From: Zygnema cylindricum
Taxonomy: Eukaryota; Streptophyta; Zygnematophyceae; Zygnematales; Zygnemataceae
Assembly: GCA_037447655.1 (NCBI GenBank)
Contig: JBBHKE010003519.1
Coordinates: 329,362-393,361, forward strand
Direction: 5' to 3'
Length of the DNA stretch: 64,000 nt
The position numbers were made by a program, and so were the translations under genes. The notes below the pieces were generated by a model. The model had not been told where the DNA came from, ran no database searches, and was given only the letters and a program-made list of their open reading frames with translations. Position 1 is the stretch's first letter, and each line of letters starts with the position of its first letter. This document shows positions 24,354-34,239 of this stretch, piece by piece.

Positions 24354-24366
24354 GGTTATAGGCCCA
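24354..24366 (+). promoter_or_regulatory. Primer-binding site of element B
   Basis: GGTTATAGGCCCA immediately after the LTR. It is one base off GGTTATGGGCCCA, the complement of the initiator tRNA-Met anticodon arm; the change turns the ATG into ATA. Confidence 0.75.
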
Positions 24367-24431
24367 CCCTCTGGGGTACCCACTTTCAATGGATCTGGGT
24401 TCATCTATTGGGAAGCCATGATGATGGGAGC

Positions 24432-25320
24432 TGAAATTCTGTGGTCTCCATTGACCCACAGAATGAGCAGCGTATGTAAAGCCTCTAGGATAATATTTGC
24501 CCCTTCTACTTTCCCGCTGAATAAGCGCCGCCCAGGCACACAAATATTCTGACCACTCTCACCCTTGTGAGGACAAGACTCCCCTGAGTCAAACGCAAAA
24601 AGAATCACTGAATTTGCTCACCTGAGCAGTAAGTTATGGCTGGTCAAAGATGACCTTTATAGTTACAAGCTCTCTTAGAGAGAGAGGTACCTAAATATTA
24701 CTAAGTCTCGGTCTGCCTACTCACGACTACCTACTATTAAACCCTAGTCCAATAGGAACACTATAAAGTACAAGAAAGTACAATGGGCGATGTACTTATT
24801 GTACAACCATTGTACGACAAGGTCTACAAGGTGACACCTGTCATATCGGAAGCCATGGTTCCTCCTCCCATCTTCTCCGGTATCAAATAATGTGGCGCCA
24901 CGTGGCACCCCGTGACGCTATATCCGTATGCCGCCAAAAATCTCACTTTGCGTGGCGGCTATAATGGCGACCGTCCGATCAAAACATATTTTACACGGTT
25001 AAGATTCGCGTACATTGAGAAATTGCTCCTTTTGGTTAGTCTGCTGTTAATTAGCTGTTTCGTTAATGTTTATATATTTATGAAACCCGTCACGTGTATC
25101 TCGTAACGCCTTAATGGTTAAGGCGTTAGACTAATAAATAATCTAGAGGTCATAGGTTCAAATCTAGACCTAGGCATCATTTTAGCCAAAATACCCTAAA
25201 ATGCAAAAACTGGCACCTTCTAAATATGGCGGCAGCCATGGCGCGCCTTTGGTCCTCACTCTCTTTCTTTAAAGCGAAACTAAAATAGGGAAGTGAACTA
25301 TTAATTACCTCTTTTCAACA
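24432..25320 (-). repeat. Element A 3' LTR
   Basis: 889 bp; in element sense it runs TGTTGAAAAG to GAATTTCA. Nearly identical to 29751-30641. It contains the antisense tRNA-like cassette at 25103-25176 and the GCCATGGCTGCC block. Confidence 0.95.
25103..25176 (+). other. tRNA-like cassette in A 3' LTR
   Basis: Plus-strand, thus antisense to element A. TTAATGGTTAAGGCG (25111-25125) resembles a D arm/A box. GGTTCAAATCT (25155-25165) matches the B box at 10 of 11. Between them, TTAGA-CTAATAA resembles an anticodon stem and loop of the Ile(AAU) type, but 4 extra bases enlarge the loop. The T stem is poor. The other LTR copy has drifted in the anticodon region. Confidence 0.7.
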
Positions 25321-25328
25321 CTCCCCTT
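25321..25328 (-). promoter_or_regulatory. Polypurine tract of element A
   Basis: AAGGGGAG in element sense, directly against the 3' LTR start TGTTGAAAAG. It is the plus-strand primer site for reverse transcription; the same octamer sits at the equivalent place in element C. Confidence 0.85.
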
Positions 25329-25333
25329 AATTC

Positions 25334-28300
25334 CTAGTCACTTTCCAATTTTAATCCACAATTTTCTCTGCAATAAATCAACTTAGGGGAAGGCACTGCT
25401 TTTGTCATCATGTCTGCAATCATTTCTCTATCTGTTTTATGAACCAGTTTAATAATTTTATTTTCTACCTTCTCTCTGACAAAGCTTAGTCTAATATCCA
25501 TATGCTTAGCTTTGAAGTGATGTTTCGGATTAGCTGCAATCGAGATAGCAGCTTCATTATCACAAAAAACATGTTGAGTTCCAGACTTCATGAACCCAAG
25601 TTCTTCAAGAAGAGATTTAACCCAAATTAATTCTTTGGTGGCAGCACAGGAAGCCATGTATTCAGCCTCCATAGTGGACTGAGCAACTACTTTTTGTTGC
25701 TTGCTACTCCAACAACATGCACCGGATCCAATTTGCAACACATATCCAGTCGTACACCTCCTTAAAGGCACATCTCCATAACTGGCATCACTCCAAGTGG
25801 TGATGTCAGTGTGCTCCCCTCCCAAATGCAACCATAATTCCCTTGTCCCCACCAGATACCTCATCACCCTTTTGGCAGCCTCCCAATCTCTCTTTCTTGG
25901 TTCATTTAGATTTCTACTAAGGACACCTACAGCTGCAGCTATATCCGGACGGGTACAGTTCATAAAATATATTAAACTGCCTACAATATGCCGATAAGGG
26001 ATATTTTCCACAAATTTTCTTTCTATCTCGTCCATCTCATCATTAATGATGAATATTCCTCCCTCTTCACTCCCCTCACTCACTTTCTTCAAATCCATGG
26101 GAGTAGTACATCCGTTTGCTTTCTCCATTTGAAATTTTTCTAGCATATTACCGATTGCTTCTTTTTAAGTGAGTCTTATAATTCTATTCCCTCTATCTCT
26201 CTCCATTTGAATTCCCAAAATGTACTTTGCTTCGCCAAGATCTTTCATATCAAAACTGCTTCTAAGATCCCGTTTTAGTTTGTTAATTTTATCTAAGGAC
26301 TTGCTTAAGACTAACAAATCATCCACATAAATAGCAATAAATATCACTCCATTCTCATCCTCAAATAAATATATAGAGTGATCTGAACTAATTCTGATAT
26401 ACCCCAAACCGGTCAGAAATTCGTCGAGCTTTATATTCCACTGTCGCGGGGCTTGCTTAAGCCCATAGAGTGATTTTATCAGTTTGCAAACTTTGTTTTC
26501 TTCCCCACTTTCCACGAATCCTTTCGGTTGCCTCATGTAAATTTCTTCTTCCAACTCTCCGTGCAAAAAGGCAGTTTTAATATCCATCTGGTGGATTTCC
26601 ATATCCTCCGCTGCGGCTATACTTAAAAGGATTCTAACAGAAGGAAATCTGACTACAGGTGCAAAGGTTTCTTCGTAGTCTATCCCCTCTTTCTGTGTAT
26701 AACCTTTTGCAACTAACCTAGCTTTGTACCTCTCAATGGTATTATCCGGGTTTAATTTAAGTTTAAACACCCACTTACATCCGATCGGTTTTCGGTCCGG
26801 TGGACAATCTACCAACTCCCATGTATTGGCTTCCATGATAGAGGCCATTTCTTCATTTATAGCTGTGATCCACCGGCTACTTTCTGGAGTGTTTATGGCC
26901 TCTAAGTATGTTTGAGGTTCATCTGGGTGAGACATCTTTGTGAGTTGGTTATTTACTTGTCTTTCTTGAAGTCGTTTACTACTTCTTCTTTCCCCTTCAA
27001 AATCGGACGCCGGTATGGAAGGCATTCTTGGGTTTCGTTTTGGGAGATTTTCAGCTTCCCTATCTTCTAATTCCGGTGTCTCATCAAGTTCCTCATCGGT
27101 TTCCACTTCGTATTGTGGCTTTGCCTCGGATGTTGTCCTTTCCTCCTTCTCCTTTGGTAGATCTGCAGATTTTTCTCTTTCTCCCTCTTCCTTCTCTTCA
27201 TTTTCAAAGTCAAAGTCAGAAAATTGATCCGTTTCAAATCTGATTTTGACTTCCTTATTATATTTTGAATGGATCAATGGACTTCTCTTCATTCATCACT
27301 ACTATATGTTTTACCAAAATTATATCTCTCTTTTTCAAGTCATACACTCGGTATCCTTTTGTGCTCTCATCATATCCTACAAGATATCCCGGTTTCCCTC
27401 TTCCCTCTAACTTCCATTTAGTCTTATCGGAATCCAAACTGTAGACTTGACTTCCGAACACTCTCAAACTAAACAAATCAAGCTTTCTTCCTGTCCACCT
27501 CTCATACGGAGTTTCCTCCTTATTTGTTGAAGTTAAGACTCTATTTTTGATGAAATTAGCATAGTTCATAGACTCAGCCCAAAACTGCAGCCCTATCCTC
27601 TTATCACTTAACATACTTCTGGACATATCTCCTAAAGTTCTATTCACTCTTTTTGCTACTCCATTTTGTTCTGGATTATAGGGAACAGTTTTCTCATGAT
27701 GAATTCCTTCTTCTTTAAGATATTCTTCAAAATCCCTTGAGGTGTATTCTTTCCCATTATCACTTCTTATCTCTTTTATTGAGGTTTCATGTAGCTTTTC
27801 ACTCCATACTTTATACTCTTTGAAACATCTTAATACCTCTGACTTATGTCTGAGAAAGTATACCTTCGTGTATCTAGACCAATCATCTGTGATAGTTCAC
27901 ATCCATCTCTTCCCCCCATGTGAAGCATACCTAGCAGGTCCCCAAACATCAGTGTGAACTAGATCTAATACTTTCTCTCTCCTAAATGTGGTTGCCTTTG
28001 GAAATGGAAGTCTATGAATCTTCCCTTGGGCACATCCACTACAATCATCAAAGGTCTCATCATCTTCAAAAGTAATACCCTCCACTATTCCTTTTTTTTT
28101 CATTTTCTTTAATCTATCTAGATGCACATGCCCCAACCTTTTATGCCAAAGCATCATCTCACTTGAACACGAGTAGAGAACACTCTTTTCATTGCAAAGT
28201 AGAATTCTGAACATTCCTTGACTGCCCTTCTCAGCTATGAAATAAACCTCATTATCAAAGCTTGTTGTGAAGATTCCTTTCCTAGTTCCTGTTTCAAACT

Positions 28301-28790
28301 CCTTTTCATCTAGGACAGCTGTTGAGACTAGGTTCTTGCTAAGCTGTGGAATGCAAAGAACGTCTGAGAGTGTTAGAATTGAGGCCTTTCCATCAACTAG
28401 AACCTTCAAGTCAACAGTTCTAACAAGACTTGTGGTTTCTACTCTACCATCTCCGTACTCTATCTCAACTGTTGGGATCTTTCTCAGTTTAGTGAACCAC
28501 CGCTTATCTTTGCACATATGCATTGAAGCCCCTGAGTCTATGATCCACCCATCCTCGGGTGGATCCCTCTTACCTCCGAAAGCACACTTTTGTCTCCGTG
28601 GAATGTCGACATGCTTTTCAGTGTTTTTCGGATTAAGGAGAAGCTCCTCAAGCTCCTCTTCAGGTTCAGTTTTTTCTTCCACTTCCTCATCAAGAACTTG
28701 AGTCAGGAAAGCCTTTTTCTTTCCTCTGTCCTTTGAGGTTCCTTGACCATCTTTCAGTCGAAGATCTGCAAGTGTTACACAATCTGCCAT
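25334..28790 (-). pseudogene. Element A pol (protease, integrase, RT, RNase H), lightly damaged
   Basis: In order: aspartic protease WIIDSGASMHMC; integrase zinc region WHKRLGH...CSGCAQGK and core (HTDVWGP, RSDNG, a PEQNGVA block); a Glu-rich linker; RT with CKWVFKLKLNPD, QMDIKTAFLHG, SLYGLKQAPRQW and the catalytic YVDDLLVL; RNase H with TWSDASYGD, STMEAEYMASC and an FCDNEAAI block. Lesions visible: a TGA just after GGKRWM near 27896, a one-base frameshift in the AAAA run near 27263 between SIDPFK and the linker, and a TAA in the LTQKEA motif at about 26165. Otherwise the frame is open to the natural stop at 25334. These enzymes act in the cytoplasmic particle and the nuclear integration complex. 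Confidence 0.92.
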
Positions 28791-29770
28791 ATAGTGTCCC
28801 GGTTTCTTGCAGAAGTGACATAATCCTCCTCGAGAAGTTCCTCTCCCCTGTCTATCAAATCTGCCACCTCTTTGTCCTCTTCCACCAAAGTGTGATAGGG
28901 ATCTTTCCCTCTCCCCTCATCACGCTTCTGCCAATCAGCTCCTGCAAACAATGCTTGAACACTTGGACTCCCTCTCCTAAGCTCTATGGTGCTTTCTTTC
29001 ACTAAAATCATTCCCACAGTGTCATCCCAATTCCAATTGCTATCTCCTATGTCCTGCAATCGGTTAATGATATTCTCATACTCTTCAGGTAGTTTCATCA
29101 TTAATGTGTTCACTCTTTGTCTCTCAGACCATGAGTTACCTGCACTCTCTAACTCTCCAAACAATGCTCCTAAATCATTGCAATAATTATCCATACTTCC
29201 TCCCTTATAAGTATAAGTTGCAATCTTATTTTCTGCCAACTGTTGCTGCTGCAATGATCCACTCTTATATTTGTTAACTAGTGATATCCAAATCTGAGAT
29301 GACGACTTGACATGCATAAGTGGAATGGCAATGCCCTTTGCTACACTTTTAAGAATTAAGAGCTTAGGAACCTTGTCTTTGTAGTTCCACTTTTCATACT
29401 CTGATCTTTCGGTCTGAACCCTTGTCGTTGCTGCTGGTGGTGCTGCTGGCGGTATCGCCTTCGGCAATGGTGTTACTTGAGTTGCAACTCCTTCCTTTTC
29501 TCCTTCCATGAAAATCTCTTCTCCGTCCTCATCTTCATCCTCGGTGATGGTGGCAGATGTTCTACCAACTGTAGAGGCGGAGGTGCCAGAAAAACGTGTC
29601 CCTCCAAACCCAGGTGGAGGTGGGCATCGAATTTGTCCAGACACTATGCCCCATAGATGCTTCTCAAAAAGTTCTCCCTCCATCATCATTTCCCAATAAA
29701 GAAAGTCTGATCCATCAAATATTGGCACCCTAGAGGGTGGGCCCATAACCTGAAATTCTGTGGTCTCCAT
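28775..29770 (-). pseudogene. Element A gag
   Basis: The open frame begins MET at 29770, inside the 5' LTR end, and reads through the primer site into MGPPSRVPIFDGSDFLYWEMM. It continues as a copia gag with the UBN2-type core (ILKSVAKGIAIPLMHVKSSS, SLVNKYKSGSLQQQQLAENK, KLPEEYENIINRLQDIGDS). Near 28905 a one-base shift throws the frame out, so the Gly/Arg-rich linker and the CCHC zinc knuckle CHFCKKPGHYMADC (C-x2-C-x4-H-x4-C) are read in another frame that joins pol. In related copies the knuckle is in frame with gag, which suggests a single gag-pol frame originally. An alternative start is the in-frame ATG inside the primer site at 29746. Confidence 0.88.
29738..29750 (-). promoter_or_regulatory. 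Primer-binding site of element A (tRNA-Met anticodon-arm type)
   Basis: In element sense GGTTATGGGCCCACC directly abuts the LTR end TTTCA. It is complementary to the anticodon arm of initiator tRNA-Met (around the CAU anticodon), not to the tRNA 3' end. Drosophila copia has the same GGTTATGGGCCCA next to its 5' LTR and is primed by a tRNA-Met half molecule. The ATG is in frame with gag. Confidence 0.85.
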
Positions 29771-30641
29771 TGACCCACAGAATGAGCAGCGTATGTAAAG
29801 CCTCTAGGATAATATTTGCCCCTTCTACTTTCCCGCTGAATAAGCGCCGCCCAGGCACACAAATATTCTGACCACTCTCACCCTTGTGAGGACAAGACTC
29901 CCCTGAGTCAAACGCAAAAAGAATCATTGAATTTGCTCACCTGAGCAGTAAGTTATGGCTGGTCAAAGATGACCTTTATAGTTACAAGCTCTCTTAGAGA
30001 GAGAGGTACCTAAATATTACTAAGTCTCGGTCTGCCTACTCACGACTACCTACTATTAAACCCTAGTCCAATAGGAACACTATAAAGAACAAGAAAGTAC
30101 AATGGGCGATGTACTTATTGTACAACCATTGTACGACAAGGTCTACAAGGTGACACCTGTCATATCGGAAGCCATGGTTCCTCCTCCCATCTTCTCCGGT
30201 ATCAAATAATGTGGCGCCACGTGGCACCCCGTGACGCTATATCCGTATGCCGCCAAAAAGCTCACTTCGCGTGGCGGCTATAATGCCGACCGTCCGATCA
30301 AAACATATTTTACACGGTTCAGATTCGCGTACATGCAGAAATTGCTCCTTTTGGTTAGTCTGCTGTTAATTAGTTGTTTCGTTAATGTTTATATATTTAT
30401 GAAACCCGTCACGTGTATCGTTTCGTAACGCCTTAATGGTTAAGGCGTAAGGCTATAAATAATCTAGAGGTCATAGGTTCAAATCTAGACCTAGGCATCA
30501 TTTTAGCCAAAATACCCTAAACTGCAAAAACTGCCACTTTCTAAATATGGCGGCAGCCATGGCGCGACTTTGATCCTCACTCTCTTTCTTTAAAGCGAAA
30601 CTAAAATAGGGAAGTGAACTATTAATTACCTCTTTTCAACA
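29751..30641 (-). repeat. Element A 5' LTR
   Basis: 891 bp, the partner of 24432-25320. The promoter should lie here. The end of the LTR in element sense, ATGGAGACCACAGAATTTCA, supplies the first codons of gag. Confidence 0.95.
30424..30497 (+). other. tRNA-like cassette in A 5' LTR
   Basis: Same cassette as at 25103-25176, with the B-box GGTTCAAATCT at 30476-30486. Differences cluster in the anticodon region (GTAAGGCTATAAATAATCT), while the A-box-like and B-box parts are unchanged. Confidence 0.7.
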
Positions 30642-31381
30642 GGAGCTTTGTGTGAAAAACGATACTGGGGTATTGTCAGTGGACAAGTGAAACGTCCACC
30701 TTCGGGAACTCCGCCAGGATTTGGAGGAGTATGGTTTTCTGCAGCTGGGACTGCTTCCGCGGAGGAGGCAGATGATGGGGACAGCAGTGTGTCCAAAAAG
30801 GGGAAAGGGAAGGAGACACCCCTCACCCCTATTGCCATAGCACCACGAGCGGCGGCCGTGAAGACAGTGGAGAACGATGTTCAAATGTGGGAAGACATAA
30901 ACATGGCAGCCAAGAACTTCATTCTAAGGCATCTCACTCAAGCATTGGCCACCTCTCACCTTAATATTTACATGGTCGAGGAGTTGTGGGAAAGTTTGGT
31001 GGAGATCTATAGAGTTGGTACCATTCAAGAGCTTCAGTTTGCTGAGAAAAAGCTAGTGAGTTACACACACAAAGGAGGAAAGATGTTAGATTATTGTAAT
31101 GATCTTTCTTGGTTGTATATGGAGATGGAAAGTGCTGATTGGACAAGCACAATGAAAATGAAAGTAAACATTCTCATCATGAAGTTACCAGACGAGTATG
31201 AGAACTTAGTGTACCGAGTACAAGAAATGACTGATAGTTCATGGAAGTGGAATACAGTGGTCAAGATGATACAAGTGCAGGAAAATACCATGGAGATCAA
31301 AGGAGGTGGAAAGAGCGTTCAAGATCTAGCCGCTAGAGGGGACAGGTGGAGACCGGAACCGAAAAAACCATACAAAGGAGA

Positions 31382-32429
31382 TGAAACTCTGAGACCTTCA
31401 TAAGTCCTCAGAGTGGACAGCTTCCAAGAAGCCTCTACGATAATCCTGACCCCTTTGTGTTTAAGCAAAAATAACTGCCACCCTGGCAGACAAAAACTCT
31501 GACCACCTTCACCCTTGTGAAGGCAAGACTCCCTTGAGTCGATAGCAAAAAGAATCTCTGAATTTGCTCCCCTGAGCAGTAAGTTATATAGGGTCAAAGT
31601 TGACCTTTTGCACAGAAGCTCTCTGGGAGAGAGGGTCCTATCTTCTAATTTTTCTAAGTCCTATCTCTCTCACAAACTCTATCTACTGATGTACGGAACC
31701 AATCAGAATACAGTTTCGTACGCAAAAGTACAGCTGCCGGTGTACTTTATGTACGGACATTGTACGACATGGCCTAAATGTCCACACGTGGAATATTCGC
31801 ATTCGCTCCTTTAATCCTTGGAGATGCCGTGCTCCAATGTTACATCGCCACGTGTCATCCGATATGTCGATGCCCACAAACCGCCGAATTATCCTTCCGC
31901 GATCTCGGCGCTAATTCCGGCCGTCCGATTAAACTCGCATTTGATCGTAGCCGTAATAAATACATGCGCGGTATTTGTTTTGCTTACGAAATCAATGCGC
32001 GGTATTGATTTCTTATCCGTACCGCAATTCGTACTTTTACACTACCATATCTATGTATCCCGTTAACAGTTATAGTTAAATGATTTATCCTGCGTGTACA
32101 TGTTTAAATCATTATCGTACTATATGCTATGTAAGACTACTTCTAGACTTAACGGCTAAGGCTACCGGCTATCTATTCTCCAACGGCCGGCAGGTACCAT
32201 GATCAAATCCTGTCGCCGGCACATACCTTTTAGTAATTAATCCCTAGACTAATATAAATTTCCCGTAAACCTGAGGATAGCCTAGGTAGCCATGGCTCTA
32301 GCTTCCTCTCCAATTTCTCAGTGACTGCGACAAGTTTGAGAGTTGGAGAGAGAAGTTAGAGGTAGACTGCCTCGGCTTCTTTATTTCTATTCAGACCTAG
32401 AAAATACTTAAAAACCATTAATTTCTACA
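31382..32429 (-). repeat. Element C 3' LTR
   Basis: 1048 bp, closely matching 36783-37830. In element sense it runs TGTAGAAATTAATGG to GAGTTTCA. It contains the ACTTGTCGCAGTCACTGAG and GCCATGGCTACC blocks and an antisense tRNA-like cassette. Confidence 0.95.
32141..32222 (+). other. tRNA-like cassette in C 3' LTR
   Basis: A-box-like TAGACTTAACGG (32144-32155, about 9 of 12) and B-box-like TGATCAAATCC (32200-32210, 9 of 11). A GCCGGCAGG...CCTGTCGCCGGC hairpin encloses the B box. Antisense to the element. Confidence 0.65.
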
Positions 32430-32437
32430 CTCCCCTT
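32430..32437 (-). promoter_or_regulatory. Polypurine tract of element C
   Basis: AAGGGGAG in element sense, immediately before the 3' LTR start TGTAGAAATT; identical to that of element A. Confidence 0.85.
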
Positions 32438-32442
32438 ATTTT

Positions 32443-34239
32443 TTAGTCAATCTTTAATTTCAGACCACACTTCTCCCTGCAAAAAATTAGCTTAGGGGAA
32501 GGCACAGGTTTGGTCATCATATCTGCTACCATCTCACTATCTGGTCGGTACTCTAAACTGATTATTTTATTTTCTACTTTCTCTCTAACAAAGCTGAGTC
32601 TGATGTCCATATGTTTGGCTTTAAAATGATGTTTAGGATTGGCAGAAATAGCGATTGCTGCCTGATTATCACAAAATATTTTCTGCACACCACTCTTAAG
32701 GTGACCAAGCTCACCAAGCAAAGACTTGACCCACATCAATTCTTCTACAGCAGAGCAAGAGGCCATATACTCAGCCTCCATGGTGGACTGAGCAATAACC
32801 TTTTGTTGTTTGCTACTCCAACAGCAAGCCCCATCACCCACATATAATACATATCCAGAAGTGCATCTCCTCATCGGAGCATCACCATAACTAGCATCAC
32901 TCCAAGTAGAGATGTCAGTATTCTCCCCACCCAAATGCAACCTTAGATCCCTAGTTCCTATGAGGTATCTAAGAACTCTCTTAGCTGCCTCCCTATCGTT
33001 GTAAGTGGGAGCATTTCGACTTCTACTCAGCACTCCTACAGCTGCAGCTAAATCCGGCCGGGTACAATTCATAAAATAGATTAGACTTCCCACTACTTGT
33101 CTTTAAGGAATAGTCTGCATGAACTTCTGTTCATCAGGAGATAATTCCTTGTCTAAGACTATGACTCCTTCTTCCTCACTCCCATCACTTCCCTTCTTCA
33201 ATTCCATTGGAGTTGTACAACTATTAGCTTTATCCATTTGAATTTTTTCAAGCATGTTCCCTATTGCTTCTTTTTGAGTCAATCTTATAATTTTTCTTTT
33301 TCGGTCTCTCTCTACTTGAATTCCCAAAATATATTTTGCTTCCCCCATATCCTTCATTTCAAATCTCCCCTTAAGATCGGTTTTCAGTTTATTAATTTTT
33401 TCCATTGATTTACTTAAAACAAGCAAATCATCAACATAAATTGCAATAAATATAAAACCTTCCTCATCTTCGAAAACATAGATTGAGTGATCTGAGCTGA
33501 TCCGGATATATCCCAGACCGGTAAGAAACTCATCAAGCTTCTTATTCCACTGTCGAGGCGCCTGTTTCAAACCATAAAGAGATTTAATCAGCCGGCATAC
33601 CTTACTCTCCTCTCCTTCTTCCACAAACCCTTCGGGTTGTCGCATGAAGATCTCCTCTTCCAATTCTCCATGCAAAAAGGCTGTTTTGATGTCCATCTGG
33701 TGCACTTCCATGTCTTCCGTTGCTGCCAGGCTGAGAAGTATGCGAACGGAGGGAAATCTGACCACCGGGGCAAAGGTTTCCTCGTAGTCAATTCCCTCTT
33801 TTTGTGTAAATCCCTTTGCCACTAGTCGGGCCTTGTAGCGCTTGATTGTGTTATCTGGGTTCAGTTTTAATTTAAAAACCCACTTACAACCGATTCGTTT
33901 TCGGTTAGGTGGACAATCCACCAGCTCCTAAGTATCGGCTGCCATAATTGAGGCCATCTCTTCAATGATGGCTGTCTTCCACCGATTTTTTTCTGGACAA
34001 GTCATCGCCTCTCCATAAGTTTGAGGTTCATCTTGATGAGATAGTTTTGTTACCTTGTTATTAACCTGTTTTTCTTGCTGTCTTTTACTACTTCTCCTTC
34101 CCCCCTCAAAATCTGAGGCCAGAATAGATGGTTCTCGTGGATTCTTTCGAACAAACTCGGTTTCTCCCCTATCCGTTGATTCCGAATCAATTTCCACCAC
34201 GTCTTCCGCTTCCGGTAGAGTTGTCACTAGAGTTTCCAC
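32443..34239 (-). pseudogene. Element C RT and RNase H
   Basis: Linker (SILASDFEGGRRSSKR, DEPQTYGEAM), then RT with CKWVFKLKLNPD, QMDIKTAFLHG, SLYGLKQAPRQW and YVDDLLVL, then RNase H with TWSDASYGD, STMEAEYMASC and an FCDNQAAI block, ending KCGLKLKID at the natural stop. The frame is broken by a TAG in the NTWELVDCPP motif (near 33925) and a TAA before RQVVGSLIY (near 33103). All catalytic motifs otherwise remain readable. Confidence 0.9.

Larger units (their letters stand above)
24432..30641 (-). mobile_element. Element A: nearly complete copia-type LTR retrotransposon inserted in B
   Basis: A 6210-bp element flanked by perfect TSDs GGAGC (24427-24431, 30642-30646), interrupting B gag. Its 889/891-bp LTRs start TG and end CA and differ at roughly twenty positions by eye. 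A polypurine tract AAGGGGAG precedes the 3' LTR (25328-25321) and an anticodon-arm primer site follows the 5' LTR (29750-29738). Gag and pol are full length but carry two stop codons and two frameshifts. It is the youngest-looking full element in the window. Confidence 0.95.
24354..31381 (+). pseudogene. Element B gag (split by element A)
   Basis: The reading frame opens in the LTR at MEDTEFQVIGPP and runs through a VPTFNGSGFIYWEAMM block to 24431. It is then cut by element A (24432-30641) and continues after the GGAGC duplication at 30642. The second part (30648-31381) is open: CEKRYWGIVSGQVKRPP, a Ser/Glu-rich linker, then a UBN2-type copia gag core (MAAKNFILRHLTQALATSHL, LVEIYRVGTIQELQFAEKKL, GKMLDYCNDLSWLYMEMESA, KLPDEYENLVYRVQEM). 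It breaks at 31381 where element C has inserted, before the zinc knuckle, which lies at 37868 onward. Gag forms the intracellular virus-like particle. Confidence 0.88.

Noticed and set aside
25103-25176. Genuine host tRNA gene
   Set aside because: Enlarged anticodon loop, poor T stem and no acceptor stem; the identical position in the partner LTR shows it is part of the element.
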